A stretch of DNA of 64,000 nt. Source: Rebecca billardiae RCC1528. Its lineage: Eukaryota > Haptophyta. Shown here piece by piece: positions 1-10,220 of the stretch (within the stretch, counting starts at the first letter, position 1; each line of letters starts with the position of its first letter). The translations under genes were made by a program, and so were the position numbers. The notes under the pieces were generated by a model. The model did not search any database, was not told the DNA's origin, and worked only from the letters and a program-made list of their open reading frames with translations. The stretch spans positions 2,728,001 to 2,792,000 of the forward strand of contig OZ251228.1 of NCBI GenBank assembly GCA_965240325.2. Direction: 5' to 3'.

Positions 1-718
1 ACTTTGGGCTCACCACGTTGGCCATGCCGGCCAGCTTGTGCGTGCCGCACCGGCTGGCGCGCGCGTCGCCCGGCATGCCGAAGGAAGGCCTCTTGGTGCA
101 GCCGGTGTGATCACACTTTGGGCTCACCACGTCGACCATGCCGGCCAGCTTGTGCGTAGCGCACCGGCTGGCGCGCGCGTCGCCCGGCATGCCGAACGAG
201 GGCCCCGTGGTGCAGCCGGCGTGATCACACTTGGGGTGCTGCAAGTCGACCATGCCGGCCAGCTTGTGCGTGCCGCACCGGCTGGCGCGCGCGTCGCCCG
301 GCATGCCGAACGAAGGCCACTTGGTGCAGCCCGTGTGATCACACTTTGGGCTCACGATGTCGACCATGCCGGCCAGCTTGTGCGTAGCGCACCGGCTGGC
401 GCGCGCGTCGCCCAGCATGCCGAACGAAGGCTGCTTGGTGCAGCCGGTGTGATCGCACTTGCGGTTCATCACGTCGACCATGCCGACCAGCTTGTGCGTA
501 GCGCACCGGCTGGCGCGCGCGTCGCCCGGCATGCCGAATGAAGGCCGCGTGGTGCAGCCAGCGTGATCACACTTGGGGTGTATCACGTCGACCATGCCGG
601 CCAGCTTGTGCGCAGCGCACCGGCTGGCGCGCGCGTCGCCCGGCATGCCGAAGTGAGGCACCTTGGAGCAGTCAGTGTGATCGCACTTTGGGCTCACGAT
701 GTCGACCATGCCGTCCAT
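1..718 (-). CDS. EsV-1-7 repeat protein, partial (runs off the left edge)
   Basis: The minus strand encodes six full copies of the 38-residue unit C-X4-C-X16-C-X2-H-X12, at a strict 114-bp period. The core reads CDHxxC, then PSFGMPGDARASR, then CxTH and KLAGMVDV. This spacing is exactly the EsV-1-7 repeat. The frame is open to position 1, so the C-terminus lies outside the window. The 5' side is abnormal. The first unit is only its second half (CTHRMDGMVDIV), and the sequence then turns abruptly into an AT-rich stretch and two hairpins unrelated to the other family members. The first in-frame ATG is at 718-716. A truncated copy or a missed upstream exon is therefore likely. The role is unknown; the family is presumed to bind zinc and act in the nucleus. 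Confidence 0.7.
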   Translation of the reverse strand, partial: MDGMVDIVSPKCDHTDCSKVPHFGMPGDARASRCAAHKLAGMVDVIHPKCDHAGCTTRPSFGMPGDARASRCATHKLVGMVDVMNRKCDHTGCTKQPSFGMLGDARASRCATHKLAGMVDIVSPKCDHTGCTKWPSFGMPGDARASRCGTHKLAGMVDLQHPKCDHAGCTTGPSFGMPGDARASRCATHKLAGMVDVVSPKCDHTGCTKRPSFGMPGDARASRCGTHKLAGMANVVSPK

Positions 719-763
719 CCTGTGCGTACAGTGTATTTGTTTTAAAATATACCATTCAGGCGG

Positions 764-819
764 GCATTGCCGGGTTGCACCCGGCAATGCTGCATTCACC
801 CCGGTCCTACCGGAATGCA
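764..819. repeat. two adjacent hairpins at the break point of the first EsV-1-7 locus
   Basis: The first is a perfect inverted repeat, GCATTGCCGGG / CCCGGCAATGC (764-774 and 780-790), with a 5-nt loop. It is followed at once by TGCATTC / GAATGCA (791-797 and 813-819). They lie between the truncated repeat ORF and the mobile element starting at 893. They could mark an element end or a rearrangement scar. No gene is seen in 719-892. Confidence 0.6.
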
Positions 820-892
820 GGGCTCGCCCCGCTGGCCTACAGCTCTGTGACCAGTCAGCGCCGCGCGCCACATAACAGGCCACCACGACTTC

Positions 893-2511
893 ATGGCCCG
901 CGGTGCAGGGCGGAGCGCGCAGCGTGGAGCCCGCACCAGCGGGCCCGAACCACGTTTCAAAAAGATCTTTGATCAAGAAAAAAGGGACGGGGGGCGATTT
1001 TTAGGGCTGGCGGAGACCGAGTTTCGAGTTTTTGAGATCGCATAGAGAGGTCTATTAGGCCGAAAATAAGCGCGTCCAGCTCATTCCCTTAAGTAAAGTG
1101 CGATCTGGACGTCAGCTGGACGTGACATTAACGTAACGGTTCGTTACGAGCGCGATTTTGTGGGTAGACTCTCGTTCATGTGTGATAGTTTGCCTCCGCC
1201 TTGATGAATATGAACTTGGCTTCGCGGCGGTTGGTATCTAGAGTCTAAAACCCGCAAGCCTTATTGAAAATACCCGCGCAGCTATTCGTTGCCAGCCCAT
1301 TCCATAGTCACTGACTTACCGAGCTGGCGAGCTCAAAACCTGCCGTCGTCGCAAGGACGACGTGCTGTGCAGGTTTCTTCTGCTGGGGTGGCGAGCGAGC
1401 CTCGACGACTCTTGGTTGGTCCGCAAGGGGGCGCTCGATGGGCAGGTGCGCGTGGCAAGTGCCGAGTGGCGCCTGGAGCGCGCGTCTGCGGCGGGTCCCG
1501 ACGGCCGTCGACATCGCGTTCGTGCCCGCTCACTAGTCACTCCGCACGCCCCTGCCGCGCCCTGTCGATGCCTGCGCGGCCGGCCGGCGCGCGGCCGCGC
1601 CGCCGCCGCCGCAGCCGCCGCCCTGTGTTCGGGCTCTCGCAAGCTCGGGGGCAGCGGCGCATGATGCCGGACTGATCGATCTCGGAGTCTCCGACTTCAC
1701 CACACGCCCCCCTTGCCATGCCTCTCCGCCAGGGTCTCCCAGAACTCTTCTTCAGAGCAGGCGCAAGTCGAACTCGGAACTGGCCGCGGCCCCGCGCGCC
1801 GTCGGCTCCCCGTGGCTGTCAGCTCCGCGTGGCCTGGGCGCCTGGCGTGCCCAGAGCTGGCCGTGCCTCTGCGACGCGTGCCGAGCCTGACCGAGGTGTG
1901 TCACCCCGTGCACGCGCGGCGCGCGCAAGCACCGGTGCTGCATGGCTGCTCGCACCGTGCTCCCTGGCTCGCGGTCAGTCAGCTCGGCCGCGTGGTGCCT
2001 GGTGTGCACGTAGAGTCGCGCTCATGCGTCGCTCACGCCTCGCGCCCGCCTGTCGGCCGTCGCGCAGGCGCGCAGGTCGAACCCTACTGACCTGCAGATC
2101 ATCTACTCCTGCGCTGCTGGCGTCGCGGCGACGACGGTCAGCGGCAGGCCCGAACGAACGGTCGAATCCGCGCGGTCCCGCGCCGTCCGGCTCCCTGGCT
2201 GTCAGTCAGCTCCGCCGGTGGCCTGGCGTGCAAGAGTCGCGCTCGTGCGTCGATCACGCCGAGTCGCATCCGCCTGTCGGCCGTCGCGCACGCGCAGGGG
2301 GTCAGGTAAGGGCCGTCTGTGATGAGGGCAGCTCGGCCGACGACCGACATCCACACTCGGCGCACGCCGGCGGCGGCGCGGCGCTGGGGCGGCGCGCCGC
2401 TGGATGGAGTCTAGTTACACGTGTACGGGACGACTGCGACGGAGGGTGCACCGCCACCGCGGGCCCCGAACTACGTTCGTTCTACGGAAAAGGACCGCGG
2501 AACGCGGTCAT
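893..2511 (+). mobile_element. interspersed element, copy 1 of 5 (subfamily II), no transposase seen
   Basis: It starts ATGGCCCGCGGTGC and ends ACCGCGGAACGCGGTCAT. The same two ends bound four other segments in the window (31378, 51676, 55563 and 60670). The first ~170 bp are nearly identical in all five copies and include CAAAAAGATCTTTGATCA. The interior from about 1155 onward matches copy 3 (51925-52009 and 53960-55207) and, inverted, copy 5. The ends are only partly inverted (ATGGCCCGCGG against ATGACCGCGTTCCGCGG). No recognisable protein is encoded; the Arg/Ala-rich ORFs here are not conserved in frame between copies. This is probably a non-autonomous DNA element. Confidence 0.65.
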
Positions 2512-3200
2512 CAATACTGCTGCACGCATGATGGTAGTTGGTACCAGTAGTGACAGAGTACTGGCGGTACCGTGCCTGCGCGCATGGTATGGTACTGCTG
2601 GGCTCGTGGTATGGCACTCACATGGTCGCATGGTATGCGGTAGTGAGTGCACGCATTCATTGATTGGTACTGTAACTGGTACTGCTGCGCGCATGGTAGT
2701 ATGCGGTACTGCTGAGCGCATGGTATGGTACTGCTGCATGCATGTAGTACGCATGATGGCCGTAATGGTATGGTACTGCTGCTCGCATGGTATGCAGTAC
2801 TGCTGCGCGCATGGTATGGTGGCGGTACCGTGCTGCGCGCACTGTAGCTAGTGCCTAGTGTGGAGTACTGATGCGTGACGCATGGTATGGTACTGCATGG
2901 TCTATGTTATGGCCTACTGCTGCGCGCATGGTATGGTACTGCTGCGTGCATGATGGTATGGTACTGCTGCGCGCATGGTATGGTACTGCTGTGCGCATGG
3001 TAGTATGGTACTCTGCTGCACGCATGATCAGGTATGTACTGCTGCTGCGCGCATGGTATGGTACTGCCGCGTGCATGGTATGGTACTGCTGCACGCATGA
3101 TGGTATGGTACTGGCGGTACTGCTGCGCGCATGGTATGGCACTGCTGTGCGCATGGTATGGCGGTACTGCTGCGTGCATGGTATGCCGTACTGCAGTGCA
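2512..3200. repeat. 22-bp degenerate minisatellite
   Basis: About 30 irregular copies of a unit close to GGTACTGCTGCGCGCATGGT run from just after the element end to about 3200. Single-base variants and missing units are common. It opens several spurious Tyr/Trp/Cys-rich ORFs on both strands. A short block of AGGTGGTGGGAGAAGCAAG repeats follows at 3200-3300. Confidence 0.8.
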
Positions 3201-3497
3201 CGCAAGAAACAAGCGCGCAGGTGGTGGGAGAAGCAAGCAGAAGCAAGCGCGCAGGTGGTGGGAGTGCTCGCAGGTGGTGGGAGAAGCAAGAAGCAGCAGC
3301 TCGAAGCAGCAGGCACTCCGATGCGGCACCTCCCGAAGCTGCTGCATCCTTCTGACCGCCCGCGGTTTGCGGACGAAGCGTCCGCGACTGCGAGCCGCAC
3401 GCGCACGCGGTGCGCGCAGCGGTCATGGCGCTGGGTCCGGCGAGCAGCCGGGGTGAGGTTCAGGTACGAGGGGCACACACTATTCCGCATGCGCCTT

Positions 3498-3906
3498 GGC
3501 ACCGACCACGCGCCGCATCCACTGGGAGATCTGCGGCCGCAAGAAGCGCGCGCCTTGGCGAGGGCGAAGCATCGTAGACCCGCCTGCGCGCAGTGCTTCC
3601 GCACCGCCGGCCGGGGCGGTCCGGCACTTTGCTTGGTGTTTGTCCGGCTTCCTCAGCATCATGACATCATCACAGTCCTCACTCCTTCACCGATCGCTGT
3701 GCACCGATCTCTTGAAGGGAGCGAGCAACGGAGGACGAAGCTGAAGCACCTAGTCACGGGTCCTTGCTCTCTTGCCGAACCGTGAGGAACCGGAAGCAAC
3801 CGAGAGGAAGCTGAAAGCAGTGTAAAGCACCTTCACTGGTCCTTGCTCTCTCCAGCTTCATGTTGACCGGTTTCCAAGCAACCGGGAGGAACCGAAGCAT
3901 ACGGAG
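3498..3906. repeat. direct repeat, left copy (flanks the large palindrome)
   Basis: About 400 bp that recur at 5336-5732 in the same orientation with small indels. Both begin near GACCACGCGCCGCATCC and end near GGAAGCATACGG. Together they bracket the inverted repeat at 3904-4955 and a further 380 bp without recognisable genes (4956-5335). No coding region is supported. Confidence 0.75.
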
Positions 3907-4955
3907 GCCGCTCGAGCGACTTCGTGTCAGGCGAGGCAGATCGCGCCAGTGCGAGGCGAGGCAGACGCTCGCCTGCCTCGCCTCGAGGCGAGGCAGCTAA
4001 GCTAGTAAAGCCGCGGCCGAACTTTACGAAAGCCAAATGTCTGCCGAGGCGCCGCCGGTCTTCGCGCACGGTGACAAGGGCGCGCGAGGGCGCTTCCTCA
4101 CGATCCCGAAGAGCGCTGCGCGCGGCGTCGCGTTGGCGGCGGCAGCGGCGCTTGGGTGTATCTTGCCCATTCTGCGTGGCGGCGCGCGCTCATGACGCCT
4201 CGGCCGCCGCCACGCCATGCGCGACCAGGCGTGTCGCCTTCTTGACGGGCAGTGCACACGCCCTTGCAACCTCACAGCCGTGAAGAGCCGAGAGCGTCCG
4301 TCGCGAGCACGCCGCCCACGCGGGATGCGTTGTCAGGACTATTCGTATGACACTGGGTGTTCACGCTCTGGCATGTGCAAGCCACGATGACCATGGGTAG
4401 CAGCTACGATGAGCACTGCTCACCTGCATTTCAGCCGATGACAACCTCTCGTTCAGCGATCTTGACTGCACTGAACGCATGGCGAACTCGGCGGAGCGCA
4501 TGCGCAAGGTAGCTTCGTTGATATCACAACGCATCCCGCGTGGGCGGCGTGCTCGCGACGGACGCTCTCGGCTCTTCACGGCTGTGAGGTTGCAAGGGCG
4601 TGTGCACTGCCCGTCAAGAAGGCGACACGCCTGGTCGCGCATGGCGTGGCGGCGGCCGAGGCGTCATGAGCGCGCGCCGCCACGCAGAATGGGCAAGATA
4701 CACCCAAGCGCCGCTGCCGCCGCCAACGCGACGCCGCGCGCAGCGCTCTTCGGGATCGTGAGGAAGCGCCCTCGCGCGCCCTTGTCACCGTGCGCGAAGA
4801 CCGGCGGCGCCTCGGCAGACATTTGGCTTTCGTAAAGTTCGGCCGCGGCTTTACTAGCTTAGCTGCCTCGCCTCGAGGCGAGGCAGGCGAGCGTCTGCCT
4901 CGCCTCGCACTGGCGCGATCTGCCTCGCCTGACACGAAGTCGCTCGAGCGGCCTC
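3904..4955. repeat. perfect or near-perfect palindrome with two 430-bp arms
   Basis: Bases 3904-4333 are the reverse complement of 4526-4955, with a 192-bp loop (4334-4525). The arm coordinates sum to a constant (8859) at both ends, so there are no indels. The same 119-codon frame reads identically outward from both arms. The arms carry sub-repeats of GCGAGGCAGGCGAG type near their outer ends. No protein family is recognised in arms or loop. The lack of divergence implies a young event or ongoing arm-to-arm gene conversion. Confidence 0.85.
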
Positions 4956-5335
4956 ATACGGGGAGGCCAAGGGTGGTCAGGGTCGCCGACTCCAGCGGAG
5001 TCCGGCGCCGGAACTTCAGCACCGATTTTTTGCGGCGGCGCGGCGTGCGGGGCCGCTGCCGCTGTGGCGGGCCGCTCGGGGCGTGCACGGCGTGGGCTCG
5101 TGCGGCCGCTGCCGCGCACGCCGAGCGATCCGGCGCGGGCTCGCGGCTTGTCGATGGCCTCGCGCGCCGCAGCGCGGCGCGCGCCTTGCCTAGCTTCGCC
5201 TGTCTCGCGCCTTGGCCGCCGTGCACGCGTGCGCCGCCAAACCGCAAGCTCGGCATAGCTCTCAGCCGAGCGTGCACGTGCCTTGCGCGACGCGACGCGG
5301 GCATTGCGAGCGGGCGATGTAGCCGTAGTGCGAGC

Positions 5336-5732
5336 CGACCACGCGCCGCATCCACTGGGAGCTCCGCGGCCGCAAGGAGCGCGCGCCTTTGGCGAGGGCG
5401 CCCGCGATCCCGCATCCCGGCCCGGGGCGGTCCGGCACTGCTTGTTTGGTGTTGTCCGGCTTCCTCAGCTCATTCATCACTCCAGCTCATCATCACTGCG
5501 CACCGATCTCATGAAGGGAGCGAGCAACCGGAGGAGGCTGAAGCACCTTCGTGGCAAGGCGGTCCTTGCTCTCTTGCCGAACCGTGAGGAACCGGAAGCA
5601 ACCGAGAGGAAGCTGATGAAAGCAGTGTGAAGCACCTTCACTGGTCCTTGCTCTCTCCAGCTTCTGTTGACCGGTTTCCAAGCTAAACCGGGAGGAACCG
5701 GTTGGAAGCATACGGGGAGGCTCGCTTATTAG
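5336..5732. repeat. direct repeat, right copy
   Basis: Matches 3498-3906 in the same orientation. It ends in GCATACGGGGAGG. Shorter forms of that string also occur at the right end of the palindrome (about 4955-4965) and at the end of the left direct repeat. Confidence 0.75.
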
Positions 5733-5744
5733 TCGCTTTCGCCT

Positions 5745-5965
5745 TTCATGATTCATCGGCTTCCGTGTGTTCATCATCAGCAGCTGTTCATCATCGGTTC
5801 AGAACTTGATCAGTTGGTGCCCAGTACATGTAAGCGGTACTGCCATGATTCATCATCGGCTTCCGTGTGTCATCAGCAAGCTGTTCATCCAAAGATGGTC
5901 CTTTTGGTTCATCATCGGTTCAGAACTTGATCAGTTTGTGCCCAGTACACATGTACAGTAAGCGG
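5745..5965. repeat. tandem duplication of a ~100-bp unit
   Basis: Two consecutive copies share ATTCATC, CGGCTTCCGTGTG, CGGTTCAGAACTTGATCAG and GTGCCCAGTACA in the same order. The stretch 5966-6338 that follows shows a TCATCATCATCA run and no supportable gene. Confidence 0.7.
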
Positions 5966-6333
5966 TACCGCACCAAGGCAGCCCCTGACCGTACAGTAGC
6001 TACTCCATCCCTTGAATCATCATCATCATCACATTTCTTGCTGTTACCGCGGACGTAGCTGGGGGAGTCGACTGCTGACAGATTGCACGAAAAAACCGTT
6101 GGCCCCAATTGGGATCTGACTAAACTGTATTCCTCGGGATACCTATTGGAAGGCCATCACCTTTGTAAGAATCACCGGACTTCGCGTGTCCTACCGGAAA
6201 ACTCGCTCCGCTCGCATGCTTGTTCTTACAGAACAACCAATGCGAGCGGGGCTCGCGACTATTAATGCAGGGTCCAAGCTGCAGTCGTCATCGGCGGACA
6301 TCGGATGACAGCTAATAGCTACGTTAATGTAGC

Positions 6334-6338
<5 letters not shown>

Positions 6339-6373
<35 letters not shown>
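6339..6373. repeat. (TA)n microsatellite
   Basis: About 17 TA units lie directly outside the left terminal inverted repeat of the element at 6377. A second TA run lies outside the right end (8346-8362). This fits insertion into a TA tract. Confidence 0.9.
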
Positions 6374-6376
<3 letters not shown>

Positions 6377-8343
6377 TAAACTTTTCTGAGGATAGCGCAC
6401 CAGCAATTTCCCTTGACCGCCATCCGGGCCGAAGTGGCGCAAAATGGCGGTTGCCCCGTTTGGGCGCCCTTCCGCGCCTTCGAGCGGCTCGTGCGCGTCG
6501 GGAAGTGCGCCGAAGCGTATCCGGAGCATGCTCCATCGACGCGTCGCACTGCCGGGCCCTCGCATGCGAGCCCATGCCGACGTCTGAGTGCGCCTCGCTG
6601 CGCACGGTACAGCTTGACGGTACACGGCACGATTCGGCCGCGAGCAGCCTCGTGCGCGCGACCGAGCCAGAGGTGGTCGTCGAGAGTAGCACGAGCGGCG
6701 GCACACAAGCGGGCCTGGTCGTTGCCGAATATCTGACGCACCAATCGACCTCGCCCAGCGCCATCTGCTCGTTTGCGCACGTGTCGGAAAGAATGCGCAG
6801 CTGCCTGCAAACGCCGAGCGCGCAGATGAGGCGTGGGCGAGCGAAGGGGCGGCGAGGGCCGGCGCGTGCGCGCGCGTAAATTCGAGCCTCCCCATACGCA
6901 TCGAAACACACCGCGCTCGCTCGTCGAGCTGCGCACGGGTATCGGTGCGCGCGCGCCAACGCGGCGCGCCGTGAACGCGCCCGGCGAATGCACACCTGCT
7001 CGCGCGCGCACGCGCACGTGATGGACCGAGGAGGCCGCGCGAGCATGCGCGATGTGTCTGGATGGAGCGTGTAGGAGGTGTAGGCTGCGCTCCGCACGCG
7101 CTCCGCCACCGTGCACCGCGCTGCCCCTCGTCCACGCGATCGCCGCCGAGCCCAGATTCAAACGCGCGCGAGCGCTCGAGCGCACCTCCGGGCAGCAGTC
7201 GCAGCTATCGTGACGAAGGCGTGGCGAGAGGCAGATGTGCATGGCAAGTATCGTCATTGTGGTGCCCATCACGCGCACACTCTCGCGCATGCTCGCTGCA
7301 CCACCTCGTCGCGCCCACGTGCAGCGCGCGGGGCGCGCTTCGTGCCCGGAGCAGCTGCGGAGCGGCTGCCGCGCGCAGTGCGCGCGGCGAGTAGGGCTCA
7401 GCCAATGGTCCGAGGGCGAGCCGGCCGAGCGTCGTGCGTGACGCACACGGACCTGGTGCAACGCCGCGTACCACTCGCAGCCACCATCGCGCCCGTACCA
7501 GCGAGCTGTGGCCGCCGCCGACACCCCAAAGCAGCCCAGCCGTCAGCGCGCGACAGCCGACGAGCGTCAGCGCGCGACGCGCGCGTGCACCACCGTGATG
7601 AGCACGGATGAGCGCGCGCGCCCGTGTCGTAGCTCAGGTGGGGTCCCCCGATCGCACGCACCACCGCGCTGCCACGCCTTCGACCATCTTGTGTCACCAC
7701 GCGGGCACACGCCGGGCAGGCGGCGGGGCAGCCCGCTCGGCAAACGGTCAGCGCGCAGCGAGGATGGAGTCCGGCGAGGGGCGACCGGAGTGTCCGGCGC
7801 GACGGAGGTGGTCCACGCCGTGGTCGCCGACGCGTTCCTCACCACCTCCGAGGCCGTGGTGGCCGCCCGGGAGAAGGAATGCTCCCAGTCGCACCCTTTG
7901 CAGTGCTCCTTTGCGCGTGCACGCAACGGCGAGGAGCGGAAGCGTTAGAGGGCACTTTTTGTGCAGTTCAGGCGTTCTTTCCCCAAAATGTAGAATGCGC
8001 GGAGAAGTGCCCTCTAACGATTTTCGTGTGCAGCCGTGCCGCGCGCGCGAGGAAGGCCACATGCGGCTCCTTGCACATCTGCTGCAGATCGGCTCGTGCT
8101 CGGCGAGCGCGGCGAGGAGGAAGGTGCGCGCTCGCGAGCTGGCGCACCTGGGAGTCCTCGCGGCCTCCGAGCAGAAAGAGCGCGTCGAGCGCAACGCCGC
8201 AGGTCGCACGGTCGCGATCTCGCGAGAGCGGTGGTGCGAGGGCGGGCCTCGCCATCGCGCGTTTCTGCGTCCAAACGCGGCCTCCGTAAAATCCGGATGG
8301 CGGTCAAGGGATTTTGCTGGTGCGCTATCCTCAGAAAAGTTTA
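6377..8343. mobile_element. 1.97-kb DNA transposon-like element with ~51-bp terminal inverted repeats
   Basis: The left end 6377-6427 (TAAACTTTTCTGAGGATAGC and onward) is inverted at 8293-8343 with only a couple of mismatches. Both ends start with TA next to TA-rich flank. This suits a TA target site, as in Tc1/mariner-like elements and related MITEs, but the target duplication cannot be proved inside a TA repeat. The interior is GC-rich and has long Arg/Ala-rich ORFs on both strands. None shows a DDE or DDD transposase pattern that I can recognise, so it is probably non-autonomous. Confidence 0.7.
7943..8019. repeat. 77-bp hairpin with 15-bp perfect inverted ends
   Basis: CGTTAGAGGGCACTT at 7943-7957 is perfectly inverted at 8005-8019. 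It sits inside the element at 6377-8343. It could be a tiny MITE or a structured regulatory segment. Confidence 0.6.
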
Positions 8344-8362
8344 CACATATATATATATATAT

Positions 8363-8428
8363 ACGCATTCTATGTGTCTGTTGCACTCTGACGAGCCTGA
8401 CGCTTGTCCGATGCTGCCACGTCGTTAA
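8363..8428. repeat. fragment of repeat D
   Basis: Shares CGCATTCTATGTGTCTG, GAGCCTGACGCTTG and CACGTCGTTAAATATATA with the end of the ~280-bp repeat at 60360-60640 and, inverted, with 56645-56925. Only its last ~65 bp are present here. 8429-8657 shows no supportable gene. Confidence 0.65.
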
Positions 8429-8657
8429 ATATATATATATAGAGAGAGAGAATATTGACCGGATTAGCTGATGATGATATGCCGACGATATTACAATAAG
8501 TATTCGCGTCGTCGATATAGTCAGGCCATCATCAAGCCAGGCTCATATCAACCCACGCTCCTGAACGTCGGTTGCATGCGCGCTGGTAACGTAAACGACG
8601 CGACAGACGCGGCGCCGCGACCCGGCGGTGCCGCCGACGCCCGCGCCTCATCACTCA

Positions 8658-10220
8658 TCACCGGGAGCGAGCATCAGCCCGGACCCTCCTTGCCTTCACC
8701 ACAGCGCGGGCTGCGTCGCCACCTGCGTTGCCACGCAGATGCCGCTCGTCCAAGGGCAGGGCACCATCATTGACCACCCCATCGTCAACCGAACGGAGTG
8801 TGCCATCTGGTGAGCGCCACTGGACGATGCTGACTGCGACCAGCGGCGGGGGCGGGGGCAGCTGCGGCGCAGCGTCCGAACCGGCCGCAGTGCGGCTGCT
8901 GCGTTTTCGCCGTCGCTTCGCGGCGCGCGTGCCCTGGTCGCCCGCGCCATGCTCCAGCCTGCGCTTGGGGACGGCGAGCCGACTGCTTACCATGCCGGCC
9001 AGCTTGTGCGTAGCGCAACGGCTGGCGCGCGCGTCGCCCGGCATGCCGAACGAAGGCCACGTGGTGCAGCCCGCGTGATGACACTTGCGGGTTACCACGT
9101 CAACCATGCCGGCCAGCTTGTGTGTAGCGCACCGGCTAGCCCGCGCGTCGCCAGGCATGCGGAACGAAGGCTGCTTGGTGCAGCCCGCGTGATCACACTT
9201 GCGGTTCACCACGTCGACCATGCCGGCCAGCTTGTGCGCACCGCAGCGGCTGGCGCGCGCGTCGCCCGGCATGCCGAACGAAGGCACCTTGGTGCAGCCG
9301 GCGTGACCACACTTGCGGTTGACCAAGTCGACCATGCCGGCCAGCTTGTGCGTGGCGCATCGGCTGGCGCGCGCGTTGCCCGGCATGCCGAACGAAGGCC
9401 GCTTGATGCAACTGACGTGATCACACGTGGGGCTCACCGTGTTGACCATGCCGGCCAGCTTGTGCGCAGCGCACCGGCTGGCGCGCGCGTCGCCCGCCAT
9501 GCCGAACGCAGGCCGCGTGGTGCAGCCAGCGTGATCACACTTGGGGTGCTGCAAGTCGACCATGCCATCCAGCTTGTGCGTAGCGCATCGGCGGGCGCGC
9601 GCGTTGCCCGGCATGCCGAACGAAGGCCCCTTGGTGCAGCCCGCGTGATCACACTTGGGGCTCCTCACGTCGACCATGCCGGCCAGCTTGTGCGTGGCAC
9701 ACCGGCTGGCGCGCGCGTCACCCGGCATGCCGAACGAAGGCTGCTTGGTGCAGCCGGTGTGATCACACTTGCGGCTCACCACGTCGACCATGCCGGCCAG
9801 CTTGTGCGTGGCGCAACGGCTGGCGCGCGCGTCGCCCGGCATGCCGAACGAAGGCTTCTTGGTGCAGCCCGCGTGATCACACTTTGGGCTCTTCAAGTTG
9901 ATCATGCCAGCCAGCTTGTGCGGAGCGCAGCGGCTGGCGCGCGCGTCGCCTGGCATGCCGAAATCAGGCCGGGTGGTGCAGCCGGCGTGATCACACTTGG
10001 GGTTCCTCACGTCGACCATGCCGGCCAGCTTGGGGAGGCCGAGATCGAGGGCGTGAAAGGCCCCGCTGCTGATTGGCGGTCCGGAGTCCGGGAGCACTGA
10101 TGAACTGGGTCCGGAGCCAGCGCTCAGTCGTTCGCTCACTCGAGTCTCGAGTTGCCGACCAACGGTCTTCACCTCGACCGACCAAGCTCGTGCGCGAGAT
10201 GACGACGCTCGACGCTCCAT
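8658..10220 (-). CDS. EsV-1-7 repeat protein, 520 aa, nine repeats
   Basis: An uninterrupted ORF from ATG 10220-10218. Residues 1 to about 65 are a Ser/Arg-rich leader. Nine full C-X4-C-X16-C-X2-H-X12 units follow at 114-bp period. One unit reads CGHAGC and one CHHAGC; all Cys and His ligand positions are kept. The tail holds a bipartite NLS-like segment (VPKRRLEHG to AAKRRRKR) and then a short conserved segment, VAVSIVQWRSPDG, that is also present in the locus at 22685. The start overlaps the divergent gene at 10199 by 22 bp on the opposite strand. The same arrangement recurs at 58113/58134. The leader contains GAG|GTGAAG, a possible donor, so an intron here is not excluded. The family is presumed to bind zinc and nucleic acid or protein; the function here is inferred only. 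Confidence 0.85.
   Translation of the reverse strand: MERRASSSRARAWSVEVKTVGRQLETRVSERLSAGSGPSSSVLPDSGPPISSGAFHALDLGLPKLAGMVDVRNPKCDHAGCTTRPDFGMPGDARASRCAPHKLAGMINLKSPKCDHAGCTKKPSFGMPGDARASRCATHKLAGMVDVVSRKCDHTGCTKQPSFGMPGDARASRCATHKLAGMVDVRSPKCDHAGCTKGPSFGMPGNARARRCATHKLDGMVDLQHPKCDHAGCTTRPAFGMAGDARASRCAAHKLAGMVNTVSPTCDHVSCIKRPSFGMPGNARASRCATHKLAGMVDLVNRKCGHAGCTKVPSFGMPGDARASRCGAHKLAGMVDVVNRKCDHAGCTKQPSFRMPGDARASRCATHKLAGMVDVVTRKCHHAGCTTWPSFGMPGDARASRCATHKLAGMVSSRLAVPKRRLEHGAGDQGTRAAKRRRKRSSRTAAGSDAAPQLPPPPPLVAVSIVQWRSPDGTLRSVDDGVVNDGALPLDERHLRGNAGGDAARAVVKARRVRADARSR

Noticed and set aside
1-735. CRISPR-like array because of regular 114-bp spacing
   Set aside because: Units are contiguous and coding, with no spacers; the context is eukaryotic.
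2871-3785. 304-aa Tyr/Trp/Cys-rich ORF
   Set aside because: Translation of a degenerate 22-bp minisatellite; no conserved residues beyond the repeat.
8949-10100. 383-aa ORF antisense to the EsV-1-7 array (and similar ones at 38-541, 23069-23617, 37112-37558 and 58268-59191)
   Set aside because: Each 114-bp unit lacks stops in this antisense frame, so the ORF extends automatically with the array. The sense frame has the Cys/His ligands conserved and the tail.
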